64,000 nucleotides of DNA, taken from assembly GCA_034687125.1 (NCBI GenBank), contig JAQGBZ010000045.1:186001-250000 (forward strand), in the 5' to 3' direction. This document shows positions 38,301 through 49,600 of the stretch, piece after piece. Source of the stretch: Neelides folsomi. Taxonomy: Eukaryota > Arthropoda > Collembola > Neelipleona > Neelidae. The position numbers were made by a program, and so were the translations under genes. Each line of letters opens with the position of its first letter. The stretch's first letter is position 1. A model generated the notes under the pieces. The model worked only from the letters and a program-made list of their open reading frames with translations. It had not been told where the DNA came from and did no database searches.

Positions 38301-41210
38301 TAAAGAAAGAAAAAAATGTGAAAAATGATTATTGATTTCTCTAACGGTTATTTTGAATGCGTAGGGGATATCAACACCATTGCTCCCTTGATCTCAAATT
38401 TCTTCATGGTGGCTTACGCTATTCTTAACTTTTGTGCATTTCACGCATCAATTGTGAAACCACTTGGATGGAGACCGACCTTTAAAGTATTTACCTTTAC
38501 TTAATTAAAATGATCAAATGAATCGATTCAATTAATGGAATGATTCCTATAATTAAAACCATTGGATTGAATAATTAATTTTTCGTTTCAGTATTATAAT
38601 TGCTGGGTCAGTTTGTTTGGAGCTATTGCATGTGTCGGTAAGTCCATGATAATTAACTTTCTCCTCATTTACATTTATTATAATTTATAACTGATTTTTA
38701 TTGAATTTGTCTTTTCCGTTTCTTACCGTTTATTTTGTACCTGTTTGAAAACCTCCAGTTATAATGGTAAATTCATTTAAATATAGAATTAATGAGTGAT
38801 GAATATTAAAATTGACATGACTGAAATGAGTTGGGTAATCAATTTGCCAATTTAACCAATTAATAGTTTCTCATGGAATGGAAGACTGCGTTGGTTTCTC
38901 TGGGTTGTGCCATCATCCTTTACTTAATCGTTGTCTATCGGAAACCTGACGTGAATTGGGGAACGAGCAGTCAAGCAGCAACTTACAACAGCGCCCTTCA
39001 TGCCCTTCACAGTCTTGCCAATCAAAGTGAACATGCTAAGAACTATCGGTTAGACGAACTATTCTAACTATGCTATAAATTACTCCACTATTGATATAAA
39101 TTACAAATGTTAATTTGTCTTAATTCAGTAATTGGTAGATTGATATTGATACTCATGAATGGTTTCCAAATTAGGCCTCAGATCCTTGTTCTATGTGGGC
39201 ATCCCTATGCTCGTCCGATTTTACTCGACTTTGCCAATCTTTTGACCAAAAATAATTCCCTTCTTCTCTGCGGAGGAGTAATGAAGCAAAAGATTCCAGC
39301 CAGGGTTCGTGGCAACCTTGTGGCCAAAGCATACGAATACCTTGATGATCATGATGTGAGGGGATTTGTGGTTTTGGTCGACAATGAAGCGTTTGACGAT
39401 GGAGCTCAAGCTCTCTTTCAAGCTGCTGGAATTGGTAAATTAGCCCCGAACATTATTCTTTTTGGATATAAAGCTAATTGGCAAACTTGCGAGCCACGAG
39501 AAGTTCGCGAATACTTTCATGCTTTACAGTAAGTCCAAACAAAACATTGTGATTTACTGAACTAACAATAAAGTATATTAAATATTAAAACATTAAATAT
39601 TTTAGTAATGTAATCACTTTAATTTTAAAAGTTACTAGTTAAAGTTAAAATTTAAAGGGGGCCATTTCATTAATTATGGTTAATTAAACAGTGAAGCTTT
39701 GGACAACTACATGGCAATTGCCATATTGAGAGTCAAAGGAGGCTGCGACGTCTCTTCAGTTGATGGATCTGATAAAATCATGGAAGCAATGGGGAAATCT
39801 CCTTCAACGGTTTCACAGGATGGAAAAGAAGATCAAAAGAGCTCGGATACTGTAGAGAAAGAAAAACGAGCAAATGAAGTTCAATTTAATGGGAAAAAAC
39901 AGAAGAAGAAGGATAAAACACCCAAAGCCACATACAAGTATAAATTATTTACTCCATATATCCATTTATCCCTTTAACAAAATTGAGATCATTAATTCAA
40001 AGAGTAATTTGACCGAATTTGCTCGTAATTCATTTTAAGATCCCGAGGTAATTCTGGCGAACCGATAGAAATCGCAGAGAGCTATTCCTACTTTTCGGCT
40101 AAACAAGGAAAGGGAACGATTGATGTTTGGTGGCTTTACGATGATGGAGGTATTTTTCACTTTTCCCTTCATTTCTCCTTCCATTCTTCATCGTTAGGGA
40201 TTTATTGTGTAGTTATAAGCCATCATAAATGGGTTCAAACAATATCAAAGGTTAATCATGTTTGCTCAAACTTTATTCATTTTGCTCATGGCGTTACAAA
40301 TGTCGGATTACATTTGCTAAAAGCCTTAAGCTTCGGATTATTTTCATATTTACGCTCCTCTATCTGTTTACTCTAATAATGTTACACGAGAATTTTAACG
40401 CTTGGGATAATGTTTACTTTCAATTTATTTTCCCCTTAGGTTTGACCCTTTTGCTCCCGTACATTATCAGCACTAGAAAGAATTGGGAATCTTGCAAACT
40501 CAGAGTTTTCACTCTTGCGAATAAAAAGGCCGAAATGGAGAAAGAACACATAAGGTAAAAAAGGAATTTAATTCACGTTATAATTCCTATAATAAAAATG
40601 ATCTACTGTATAATGGCCTTTCCCTGGGAATTTTAGCATGGCTGGCTTACTAAGCAAATTCCGTATTGATTACTCCGACCTGACTGTCATCCCCGATATC
40701 ACGGCCCGGGCCGAGGGAACGACCAGAGCCTTTTTCGATGCTCTGATTAAAAACAAGAGAGCAATGGATCCAGAGGAAGTAAACGAAGACACCATTGGAG
40801 AATCTGAGCTTGGAGTTCTCAAGGAGAAAACTAATCGCCACTTGAGACTCAGAGAACTTCTCTTGAAGCACTCAAGCAACTCAAATCTCATCGTCATGTA
40901 AGGATTCTTTTTTAATCAAATAGGATCCTTTAAGTTATTTATTTAATTATCATTCCAGGACTTTACCTGTCCCAAGACGAGGAGGAGTTTCAGCTCCGTT
41001 GTACATGGCTTGGCTTGAAACTATCACAAGAGATATGCCGGTGATTATCAATTAACTTAATTTATATTCTTATGCACGAATTAACCATTTTTATAACTAT
41101 TTGACCTTTTTACACTTTATATTAAATAATGAATTAAATGACTTTTATTTATGCAGCCGTTCTTACTCGTTCGAGGAAATCAATCCTCCGTCCTCACATT
41201 TTACTCATAA
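35353..41210 (+). CDS. Na-(K)-Cl cotransporter paralogue A (SLC12A1/2/3 family), 24 exons
   Basis: Electroneutral cation-chloride cotransporter. Exons: 35353-35673, 35785-35892, 36006-36089, 36175-36268, 36350-36384, 36462-36489, 36642-36689, 36766-36927, 37095-37138, 37235-37349, 37457-37596, 37719-37913, 38063-38294, 38365-38486, 38592-38637, 38759-38766, 38867-39048, 39175-39528, 39692-39937, 40040-40149, 40440-40554, 40637-40897, 40959-41040, 41157-41210; phases agree; 1061 aa. The N-terminus has an RFQI (17-20) SPAK/OSR1-type docking motif and TQDALPKMENYR. TM1 is [15 protein letters not shown]8 TLSSALS, and the extracellular TM7-8 loop carries Cys and N-glycosylation sites. The cytosolic C-terminal domain ends LLVRGNQSSVLTFYS, as in NKCC. 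Odd: the TM3 K+ ligand Tyr is Asn257 and the TM6 Thr is Ala380, while Na+ residues look intact. One exon is 8 nt. K+ dependence may be lost. Confidence 0.93.
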
Positions 41211-41718
41211 AGTCGTTACATTTACTAAGATCGATCAATCACTGATTTATCTTATAACCATCGATCACCCCTTGGGCCAGTTATATATTACAGATACATA
41301 TTAATTATATATTATAAATTAAGTTTTAATCTTGTTTTATTTAAATATTTTAATCTTGAGGAAATGTGCAATGTTTTGTTGAAGTTGAATGTTTGAACTG
41401 TACAATATCCTCAATTTATTAGCAAACTCGTTGAACTCAATAAAAACTATATTTATAAAAGTAAATGATTCTTTTGCACAATTCCAGCCCATTAGATTCA
41501 TCAATGGGGTTTGTATGCAATCAGCTTAATGAAAAATGGTAATGAAATGGCCGATGTAGCACAATTAAACGAATTTTTAATTTGATAGAATATCCCTGTA
41601 ATAATATAATAATAAAATCGAACTTTGAACCCTCGAGCTTGACTAGCGAGGAAAAGTATAAAATGGAGTTGTTGGGTCATCAATTCATCACAAACAGCAC
41701 GTTCCATGGTCATGGAGG
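41211..41718. other. Convergent 3' region between NKCC-A and NAXD
   Basis: 508 bp separate the NKCC-A stop (plus) from the NAXD stop (minus). It contains AATAAA on the plus strand at 41439-41444 for NKCC-A and TTTATT (AATAAA on the minus strand) near 41414. No other gene is visible. Confidence 0.6.
41439..41444 (+). promoter_or_regulatory. Poly(A) signal of NKCC-A
   Basis: AATAAA 228 bp after the NKCC-A stop codon; no closer canonical signal was noticed. Confidence 0.5.
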
Positions 41719-42959
41719 TCACGGACCAAAGAGGAAAGAAAATGATTGGTGTATCAGTTTCACCAAATCTGTAGTCGTGGTAGATCTTCCATTCTGAGAA
41801 TACTGGAACAGAAAAGAACATAAATACATGCCATTCTCAAGAATTTCAATATTGTCATTTTAGATAAATATATTTCTGGAAATGCAAATTAATTCTTACA
41901 GCGAGTCTCGCGCATTCTCTTGTAAGACGACAAGCGCCATAAGCAGCTAAGAGATCAGGGGGAGCTGGAGCTTCGCCCCGGTCACCAAAAGAAGAAGCCC
42001 AATGATAAAGGACGGCAAGAGTTCCAGCAAGGAGATCTCCTTGGCCGCCACAACGACGATTGCTTCCTCCACCAGTACAACAAACAGTGAGACGACCATT
42101 TGATGCTACATCTGTCGCACTGTTCAAAAAAATATTTTTTTCTTAAATAAATAATTAAAATGTTTAAATATTAACAGATTCGTTGAATGGTATTGGTTTG
42201 GTAGATTACCCTTTGTGTAGAATTGTAACAAATCCGAGAGCGGCAGAGAGTTCACGAACCTTTAAAATTAAATTCAGTAATAATTTGAATGTTGAATTCT
42301 ATACCAAATACATTTTATAACAGAGTTGATAAATTGTGGATTTTTTACTCATTATATTATTATTTATTTAACATAATTTACGTTATTACCTTTTCTGTTG
42401 AAGCAGACGGAGCCGGTTTGACTTCCGACCCAAGGACGGCTGTACAGAGCCTGGAAAACTCTACCGAATTGGGAGTGAGAATCGCTTTCGAATATCCTTG
42501 GATGAGATCGGGTGATTGAGTAATGATAAAAAGACCGTCAGCATCAATAACAAGAGGCTTTTCCATCTCCTTCAGCTTTACAATTAATTTCTTCACGTTC
42601 TCGAGAACGACCGGGTCTCGTCCAAGACCCGGACCGATGACGAATGCATGCATTCGAGGAGCCCATTCAAGAATTCCTTCAACTCCACCTTCGACATCCA
42701 GGAGGGGATGAACGATTAGCTCTGGAGAATAGCTCTTGATCACAGTCGACGCTGCACGACAGCAAAAGATGTGAGCGAGATCGGCCCCGACTTTGAGGGC
42801 GGATATGGCTGAGAAGTAGGGAGCTCCGGTGTATTCCTCGCTCCCGCCTACGACCGCTATTCTTCCGGCTTGACCCTTGTGCATGGCATTGGAGAGGGAT
42901 GGAATTGTTTGCTTGGCAGAGAACAGCAAAGCGTCCTCGGAAATCGGGGTGTTACTCAT
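41719..42959 (-). CDS. NAXD: ATP-dependent (S)-NAD(P)H-hydrate dehydratase, 4 exons
   Basis: Repairs hydrated NAD(P)H back to NAD(P)H using ATP (with the epimerase NAXE). Exons: 42959-42390, 42259-42210, 42119-41900, 41802-41719; phases agree; 307 aa from this start. Ribokinase-like fold: [20 protein letters not shown] and [15 protein letters not shown] match the human N-terminal region. [11 protein letters not shown] and LVIDADGL follow, then the signature [15 protein letters not shown] with the catalytic Asp (about 235), and [11 protein letters not shown] at the C-terminus. Start: ATG at 42959. An acceptor (ACTTTTTCAG) just upstream at about 43039 and the absence of any ATG on the minus strand between it and this codon favour an upstream leader exon and this start. 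A frame open to 43082 would give an N-terminal extension if unspliced; no clear mitochondrial peptide is seen. It lies between two NKCC genes, opposite strand. Confidence 0.92.
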
Positions 42960-43633
42960 CCTTCTCCGACCCGCTATTTTACCCGCTAATGGCTTAATGT
43001 TGATCAAAAAAGTTGTCCAACTCCGACTCACGTACAGCCTGAAAAAGTTTAATGAATTAAATCGAATATACAAATTTTTCAAAATATAGTAAAAATGTAA
43101 AAATATTTAAGTAACATTTAATTAACAATATTTTACATTTAGCCACAAATAATGACAAATTCACACATGGTTAACTCGACGAAAGATTCAAATCGAAGGT
43201 AAATCTGGTTAATGTAAATAAAGAGCCAATAAACTCGCTTTCAAATAATTCACCGCGAAATATAGCAGAAAAAAGCCGAAGAACTTAAATACATTACTGA
43301 TTTATATAAATTGTTTAAGCTTTTATTGTTACAGTATAGAAGATAACTCAGGGCAATTTTTTTTAAACAATTTCTTTTTGACAAGTGTGCAGAATAAAGT
43401 TAGATTACCTTTTGGTTTAGAATATCCTTTGAACAAGTAATTGGGATATATAGTAAATGTAAATTCTCTTATTTTTCTTTAGTTTTGCAGACAATTAATG
43501 TCAGAGTTATAAACCGAAGTGAAATGATTTAAGTTGATGTTGAAGGAGGTTGTCTGCGGAAGATGTGGTTTTGTAGGATGTTGATGAGAAAGTGAGTCCT
43601 CGCAATCGCAGGGCCTTCGATCCGAATCTTCGG

Positions 43634-43640
43634 ATTTATA
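43634..43640 (-). promoter_or_regulatory. TATA box (TATAAAT) upstream of NAXD
   Basis: GGGTATAAATCC on the minus strand. About 200 bp downstream is ATG-free on that strand and ends in a possible donor (AAAAG|GTAATC near 43410), consistent with a leader exon spliced to the acceptor at about 43039. An imperfect palindrome ATCCGAATCTTCGGAT overlaps the downstream side and contains a GAAnnTTC pattern like half of a heat-shock element. Confidence 0.5.
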
Positions 43641-44463
43641 CCCTTCTTTGCGCAACTCCGCCCACCCTTTAATTCATTCGGATTCCTGGATCTCTCCCGG
43701 TATTTACAATCGAATATCTTCGGACTTTTCAGTATAATGATATAAACAATATAAAGAGAGAAAGAAATTAGTAGGTGTATTATTTTATAGTACTACTTTT
43801 GTATGGTGCTTCATTTCATTCCATTGTTCCATTACTATACATGGAAAAAGACTCAAACTCTTGATTAAAAGATTATAAATGGAACAATTCCAAATACTCT
43901 TAAATGCTTTCCATTATTACGCATTATAAAATTCCGGTTGATGGTAAAAAGTAGCTGTTGATCTTGATGAATGTTTTATAAAGTCGTTATTGCTTTTTTC
44001 GCAGTATTCAAAATCAATATTTTTATTGTTCCTAATTTAATCAATTGATCAATTCCAATTAATTGATTGAATCAATTAATATCAACTGTAGACTCAATAA
44101 CTCACGCATGATAACTTTTTATAATTGCTTCTTTGTATTTCAAGTCGCATTTTAAAATTAAATAAACATCCTGGATCTGTATACTGAACTATAACATAAA
44201 TATAATAATACACAAGTAAGTATAGTAAGAATTTTTAATGTTGATGAGTCAAGCTATGAACTTTGACATGAACTATGAAATGATTGACATAATTGAATAA
44301 ATATTTATAATATGAAAATTCGCATATTATTCTGAAGTCTGGCTGAAAAGCAGCCAAAAATAATAATAAAGAGTACATAAACTAATTTGACAGACAATGA
44401 GTAAAAATAATTTGTAGTACGTATACTAGTAGTACATAATATGAAATATATATGTATTTATAC

Positions 44464-44489
44464 AATATGCGAATAGTGGTTCGCATATT
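44464..44489. repeat. 10-bp inverted repeat, third copy nearby
   Basis: AATATGCGAA, a 6-bp spacer, then TTCGCATATT: perfect 10-bp arms. The word TTCGCATATT also occurs at 44319-44328. It may be the remains of a small element; no target duplication was found. Confidence 0.6.
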
Positions 44490-46636
44490 CCAGTCCAGAT
44501 GGTTAGTTCTAAATGTAAGTTTGTATATGAAATTATGGTTTATAGAGGGAACTGGATAAAATCGGTAGTTTTGTCTATCTGTATTTTGGGGTTATTAATT
44601 TTTTATGAAAGATTCCGAGTCTGGGGGACAAGTTAATTATGTGGCATGTGGCATAATGAAATTTTGAGCATGATAATCGCATTAATGTGATTTACATGCG
44701 ATCTATAATCCCTCATTACGTTATTTAATGCATGAGAAGACATTTTGTTCATTGAGAATTTTCCTCATATAATTCACAGAAGTCGCTATTATGTAGCAAA
44801 GGATCGTCAATCCATCAAATCCAAGAATTTGTTTAAAGGAATCAAATCATTCAACTGTAGTATAAACAATAACAATTAAAAATGGAATCATGATGTTTAT
44901 GATAAACTTATGTACATATTTAACTTCTGTGAGTGCCGAATGTTGACTGATCAAGGCAAACAAGAATTGACATTTATATTTGTTAAGAGAATGAGCTATT
45001 GCGTAATGCATTTCAACGGCAAAAGAGAACTAAATATAAAAATTTCAAATATGTACATTAAAATAAGTGTGATTTGACTTGGCATAAAGACTGATCTTTC
45101 GTAGAATGGCGGAAGTTCAGACGCGACACAGTACGTTATCTTCCCGACCCCATGCATAACATTGAGTAATAAAATGTTTTAATAAATAAGGGCAACTTGA
45201 AAGCTTTGCCCTCTTTATAGTAATAGTGCTCTAACGTAACGTATTTATATGAGTTTTATTCGTGTCGAAGAAGAATACCTCATTGTGTCCCTCATCAATT
45301 AAAACAATTTTTACATGAAGTGTGAAGGAATTTGATATCCACTCTGTGCATACATTATCATTCCTTCACTCTCCTTTTTAAACTCTATTTTCATGCAGGT
45401 GGACTTTTCATCTGTCACTCATTCTTGGGAGTTCGGAGGATTATTTCAATTAATGAATATTCATTTGTGAACAAAACCTTCAAAGTCGAGACGGTCGAAT
45501 TCCACATTACTCTACAAAAAATTCATCCGCTGATCGAAATTCGTAAATCATAAATAATTAAAATTCAACATGCAAAAATTATCTTTTACAACTATTCCCC
45601 TTCGTTCTTTCTTTTCTCGACTAACCTCATAAACTCATGACCTTCATTTTGTCCCAATTTATTAAAACTAAGGTTTAAATAACAGGTAAAAACTTTATAT
45701 ATTAATTAATTAAATTAAACTTATATAACTTATCTAAGAATTTTGCTCTTTATGCGTGTGTCCTATGTTTTTATATTTTCAATACGCCAAGCATATTGTA
45801 GTAAAACTTAAAAGCCCTTTCCAATTCACAATATCAATTATTATTGTAAACTACAATTGAAGCAATGTAACAATTATTATTTTTTCTTAATAGAAATCGT
45901 TTAAAAAATTAAAGGAAGTAAAAATACATAGTATAACAATATATAAATTCTACATAAATGTAAAATATAATATTCATCTAACATAAACAAATCAATTTAT
46001 ATAATTTTTATTAATTTCGGTAAGCATTCATTAATTAAAGTTAATTATTCATGAGTGATTGGCGTGATTAAGTTTATGAGTAATGTTGAAAGTCTCGAAA
46101 GTCATATTTTTGTTATGATTTAAAACTTTATATTATTTATATAAATAAATATATATTATAAATAATATAGTGTTAAATGTTAAATCATGATCGTTTAAGT
46201 TTAAATATAATTAAAGTCTGAAACTCTGAAATGTGTGGAGTGGGAAAACGAGAAAAGAAAGGGAAAACGGGAAAATGAAAACAAAGAAAATTCAAATCTG
46301 ATCATTTGAACGAACTTTAGCGCGAACCGAAGCGCATGAATTATTTTTTACTCAGATTTTTTCTCTTTTAATTTTTTGGTTCCCCAAAACCGGTTTTCGG
46401 TTTTGGCTCCGAAAGGGCACATAAATAGGCATTCTAATAATAATTCCAATGATAGGTATTGCTCATACCGTTCCCCCTCAACGGGCGAGGGCGTGAATAA
46501 GACCATCTGCTCTTGGGTTGGGGGCCGGCGAGTTTTGGTAAGTTTTTCCCTCATGAATGAGTGGAGTGTGGAGATTAAAGGGTTCGTCCGGTCTTTTCCC
46601 TCTTCCAGTCGGGTAGCAGCCGTTGAAGAAGGCACA

Positions 46637-49600
46637 ATGCCGTCGGGGAAGCTTTCCATCTCTACCAAGAACTCCCGTGAGGACGTCGAGGGCTCGCGGT
46701 TCCACGTTGCGAAAGTCGGAGTCGAGGCGGACGAGGGTGAGGGCGGCGATGGACTTTCTCCGAATCAATTCACCTACGTCTACGACACCAAGTACTCCAA
46801 GTCTCTTGGGCAGTTGACGAGGGAAGCTCTTCCGAAGCTTGACAATTACCGGGACTTGGCCTCGGTCCATGCCGGCTATCGACCCACCATCGACGACCTA
46901 CACAATGCGACCTTCCATGAAAAGGTAAATTTTTTTCTTTCCTCCCCTTCCCTTCACATGGCCCTTTTACACACTCTTGCAAAACCAAGCAGAAACTTAC
47001 GTTTTCTTTGTTCAGAAACTATAAATTGAATGAGCAGATGTAACATAAAACATTTAGTGCTTGGCACAATGAATTTACTATTTGCAAGGTTAGGGCTATT
47101 AACCCAAAACTCAAAGTATCAAAATCTTGGCATTTAAATCAACATTGAGCTATTGTCATTTCTGAAATTGTATTATATTTAAACTTGATAATGGCATATA
47201 AAATAAATGACGTGCACAATGAAGACCAGGGTTAAATATGCATAAAAATATTAATAATAATTAAGATAGCTGGGATATCCAAACAGGATGAGAATGAGGA
47301 AGCTTTTACACCAGCTATTATGAGCATACATTATTAGGAATACAATACTAAAATATTTCATATAAAATTATGTACAAATATCAAAGGGACATTTTTTATA
47401 TAAAGCGCAAAATTTTATTAATTCGTATAGTTTAAAAATATTAAATATAGAGGAACCACATGCAAATGTTCTTGGAATAAAAAAAGGCTATAATAATAAA
47501 AAAAGTGGTCAGAATTATATCGAGATATAATTGTATCATGCTTACTTATAATAATATAGCTAACTATCTTCCATTAATATAATATGTATTTAAATATTAT
47601 CCACTAACAGGACGATATGAAAGCATCGAAAATATATTACAAATCTTCAAATACAAATATTTTTAATGGAGCTTTGAGCTTTGATCTCGCCATTTCCTTT
47701 CTTTTGTAAAAGCGAGTCAAAAGAAATGATATTTTGTATGATTTCTGATTTTGTAAAGGAACATTAAACAAGGATATAAGTAAGTACACACATAAATATT
47801 ACACGCATATATGCAATATGATCCGATATGACCCTATCATTTCTATTCCAATGAATTACATTAAAGCCACAATTGAGTCAGTGAGTATCCGATTGATACA
47901 TATGAGCATGAACATTCGATTGAAATGTTTGAGCATGAAACTTCCTTATCTTCCAAAATTATAAGAAAAGAGAGATATGTTTGAAAAATAGGAGAAAAGC
48001 ACACAAAGTCATATCAAATACTCAGTAATTCCACATGATACAACTATAAGATATAAGATATATTCCATACAGGTATTCAGGTATATTGGGAGGAAAAGTA
48101 TCGAGGTTCAATTGCTCCCATTTTTTTCATCACCTTTTTTTCTTCCAGATTAATATTTGTAAATTGTATACAAGCAGTTACGCATTATTGTTTTTTTTCC
48201 ATCAAGTTTCCTCATATCAGAGAAACGGGCTATTTAACATTAATTCTCCACACATTCTCCTTCTGGTCATTTTCTTCCCTGTGATTAATTCCCAAATGCC
48301 TTCACGTTCAGTCCAAACTCCAATTAATAGACTTGGCGAATCAATATTTTTTCTGCCCACTCATTTGAATATTAAGTCGAGTGGGAGCTCGCGGGGCTGA
48401 TGAAAATGAAGAGATGCTTCCAGGCTGAACAAATGGCTCGAAAGGTATTGAAGTGTTGAAACTATTTTAATTGCTTCTCGATGACACAACCTGGAGTTTA
48501 AATGAGTCTTAAATGGACAAATCTCAACGTGAAGTATTGTGAGAACTCTACCTTGTTTTCAAGATGAGCCAGAGAGTTCTTCGAACTTCTTCATAGCAGG
48601 TGGTGTGGAATTGACTCTTTGGCTTCACCATGAAGAAAGCATTATTATTATAACTATTACGTGTGGTAAAAGAGTAGAAGGACCATTAAGTATTTTATAT
48701 GTAATATGAAGTTGAGGATATCTTCATACAAAATCATTTGATCCATTCTTACCGTGTTCAACTTCAGACCCAGAGGATTGAAATCCAACTCCCACTCTCA
48801 GTTTTTATTTTCATTTTCATTTTGACACTTTCTCTCATCAGGCACGAAAGGGCAATTCGCAGTTGAGAAATGCGTACATGTACTTTTCTCGGAGAGTTGA
48901 AATCTTGATAATCATAATCATACTTGTATTAAATAAAATGATTTAAATTGTCCCATGAATCATGTCAATTTAAATAGGTAGACATAATTTTCTAAATCTT
49001 ATCAAAAGTATCAATTTCACATATTCAACGTTGGCTATATAAAACACGCATTTAAATATAATTTAAATACATTAGGTATATTATATGTATGGATTAGTAT
49101 GGTATTTGTACTTATTTTATTAAAATATTAAAAGTTAATGCAAATGAGAGCATAGTTTAAATTGTGTAAGACTCTTATTTATTTGGATTATGTATTTCTT
49201 GTTCTGATGTGGAAGAAGGTTGAAGGTGATTCCATTACTACTCAATCAAGATTGAAAAATGAGAGTAAATGCCTCGAGTGTGAGAGGAGATTGTGGAATC
49301 CCTCCAGGATCTCACTTTTATGACTCTGCATTGGGAATTCTTTTAAAACATTCTCAATTACTCATCCCTATCCCCAACCGGCGAATTCATTCCTACAATT
49401 CTTTAACTATTCTTCTACAAATGAGACCACGAGACCGTGTCGAAGTTAAGGAGACTCTTTAAGACTCTTTGTACCGAGCGCAAATATTTTCATTCCAAAC
49501 GAGGTAGGTAATGTATTTAGTAGGTAGATGTACTTCATGTACTCGTACTCTATGCAGGTGAATACGTTGATTCAAATGGATTCAAATTGACAACGTGTTC

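Larger units (their letters stand above)
43411..46537. other. Intergenic, NAXD 5' flank to NKCC-B leader
   Basis: AT-rich. Contains the NAXD TATA region at the left and the NKCC-B leader exon at the right: the possible donor TTTTG|GTAAGT ends that exon at 46537, with the acceptor at 46608 before the coding exon. A short inverted repeat lies at 44464-44489. No other exon recognised. Confidence 0.5.

Noticed and set aside
46478-46870. Minus-strand open frame of 130 codons opposite NKCC-B exon 1
   Set aside because: Shadow of a GC-rich coding exon; the plus frame has the NKCC N-terminal motifs.
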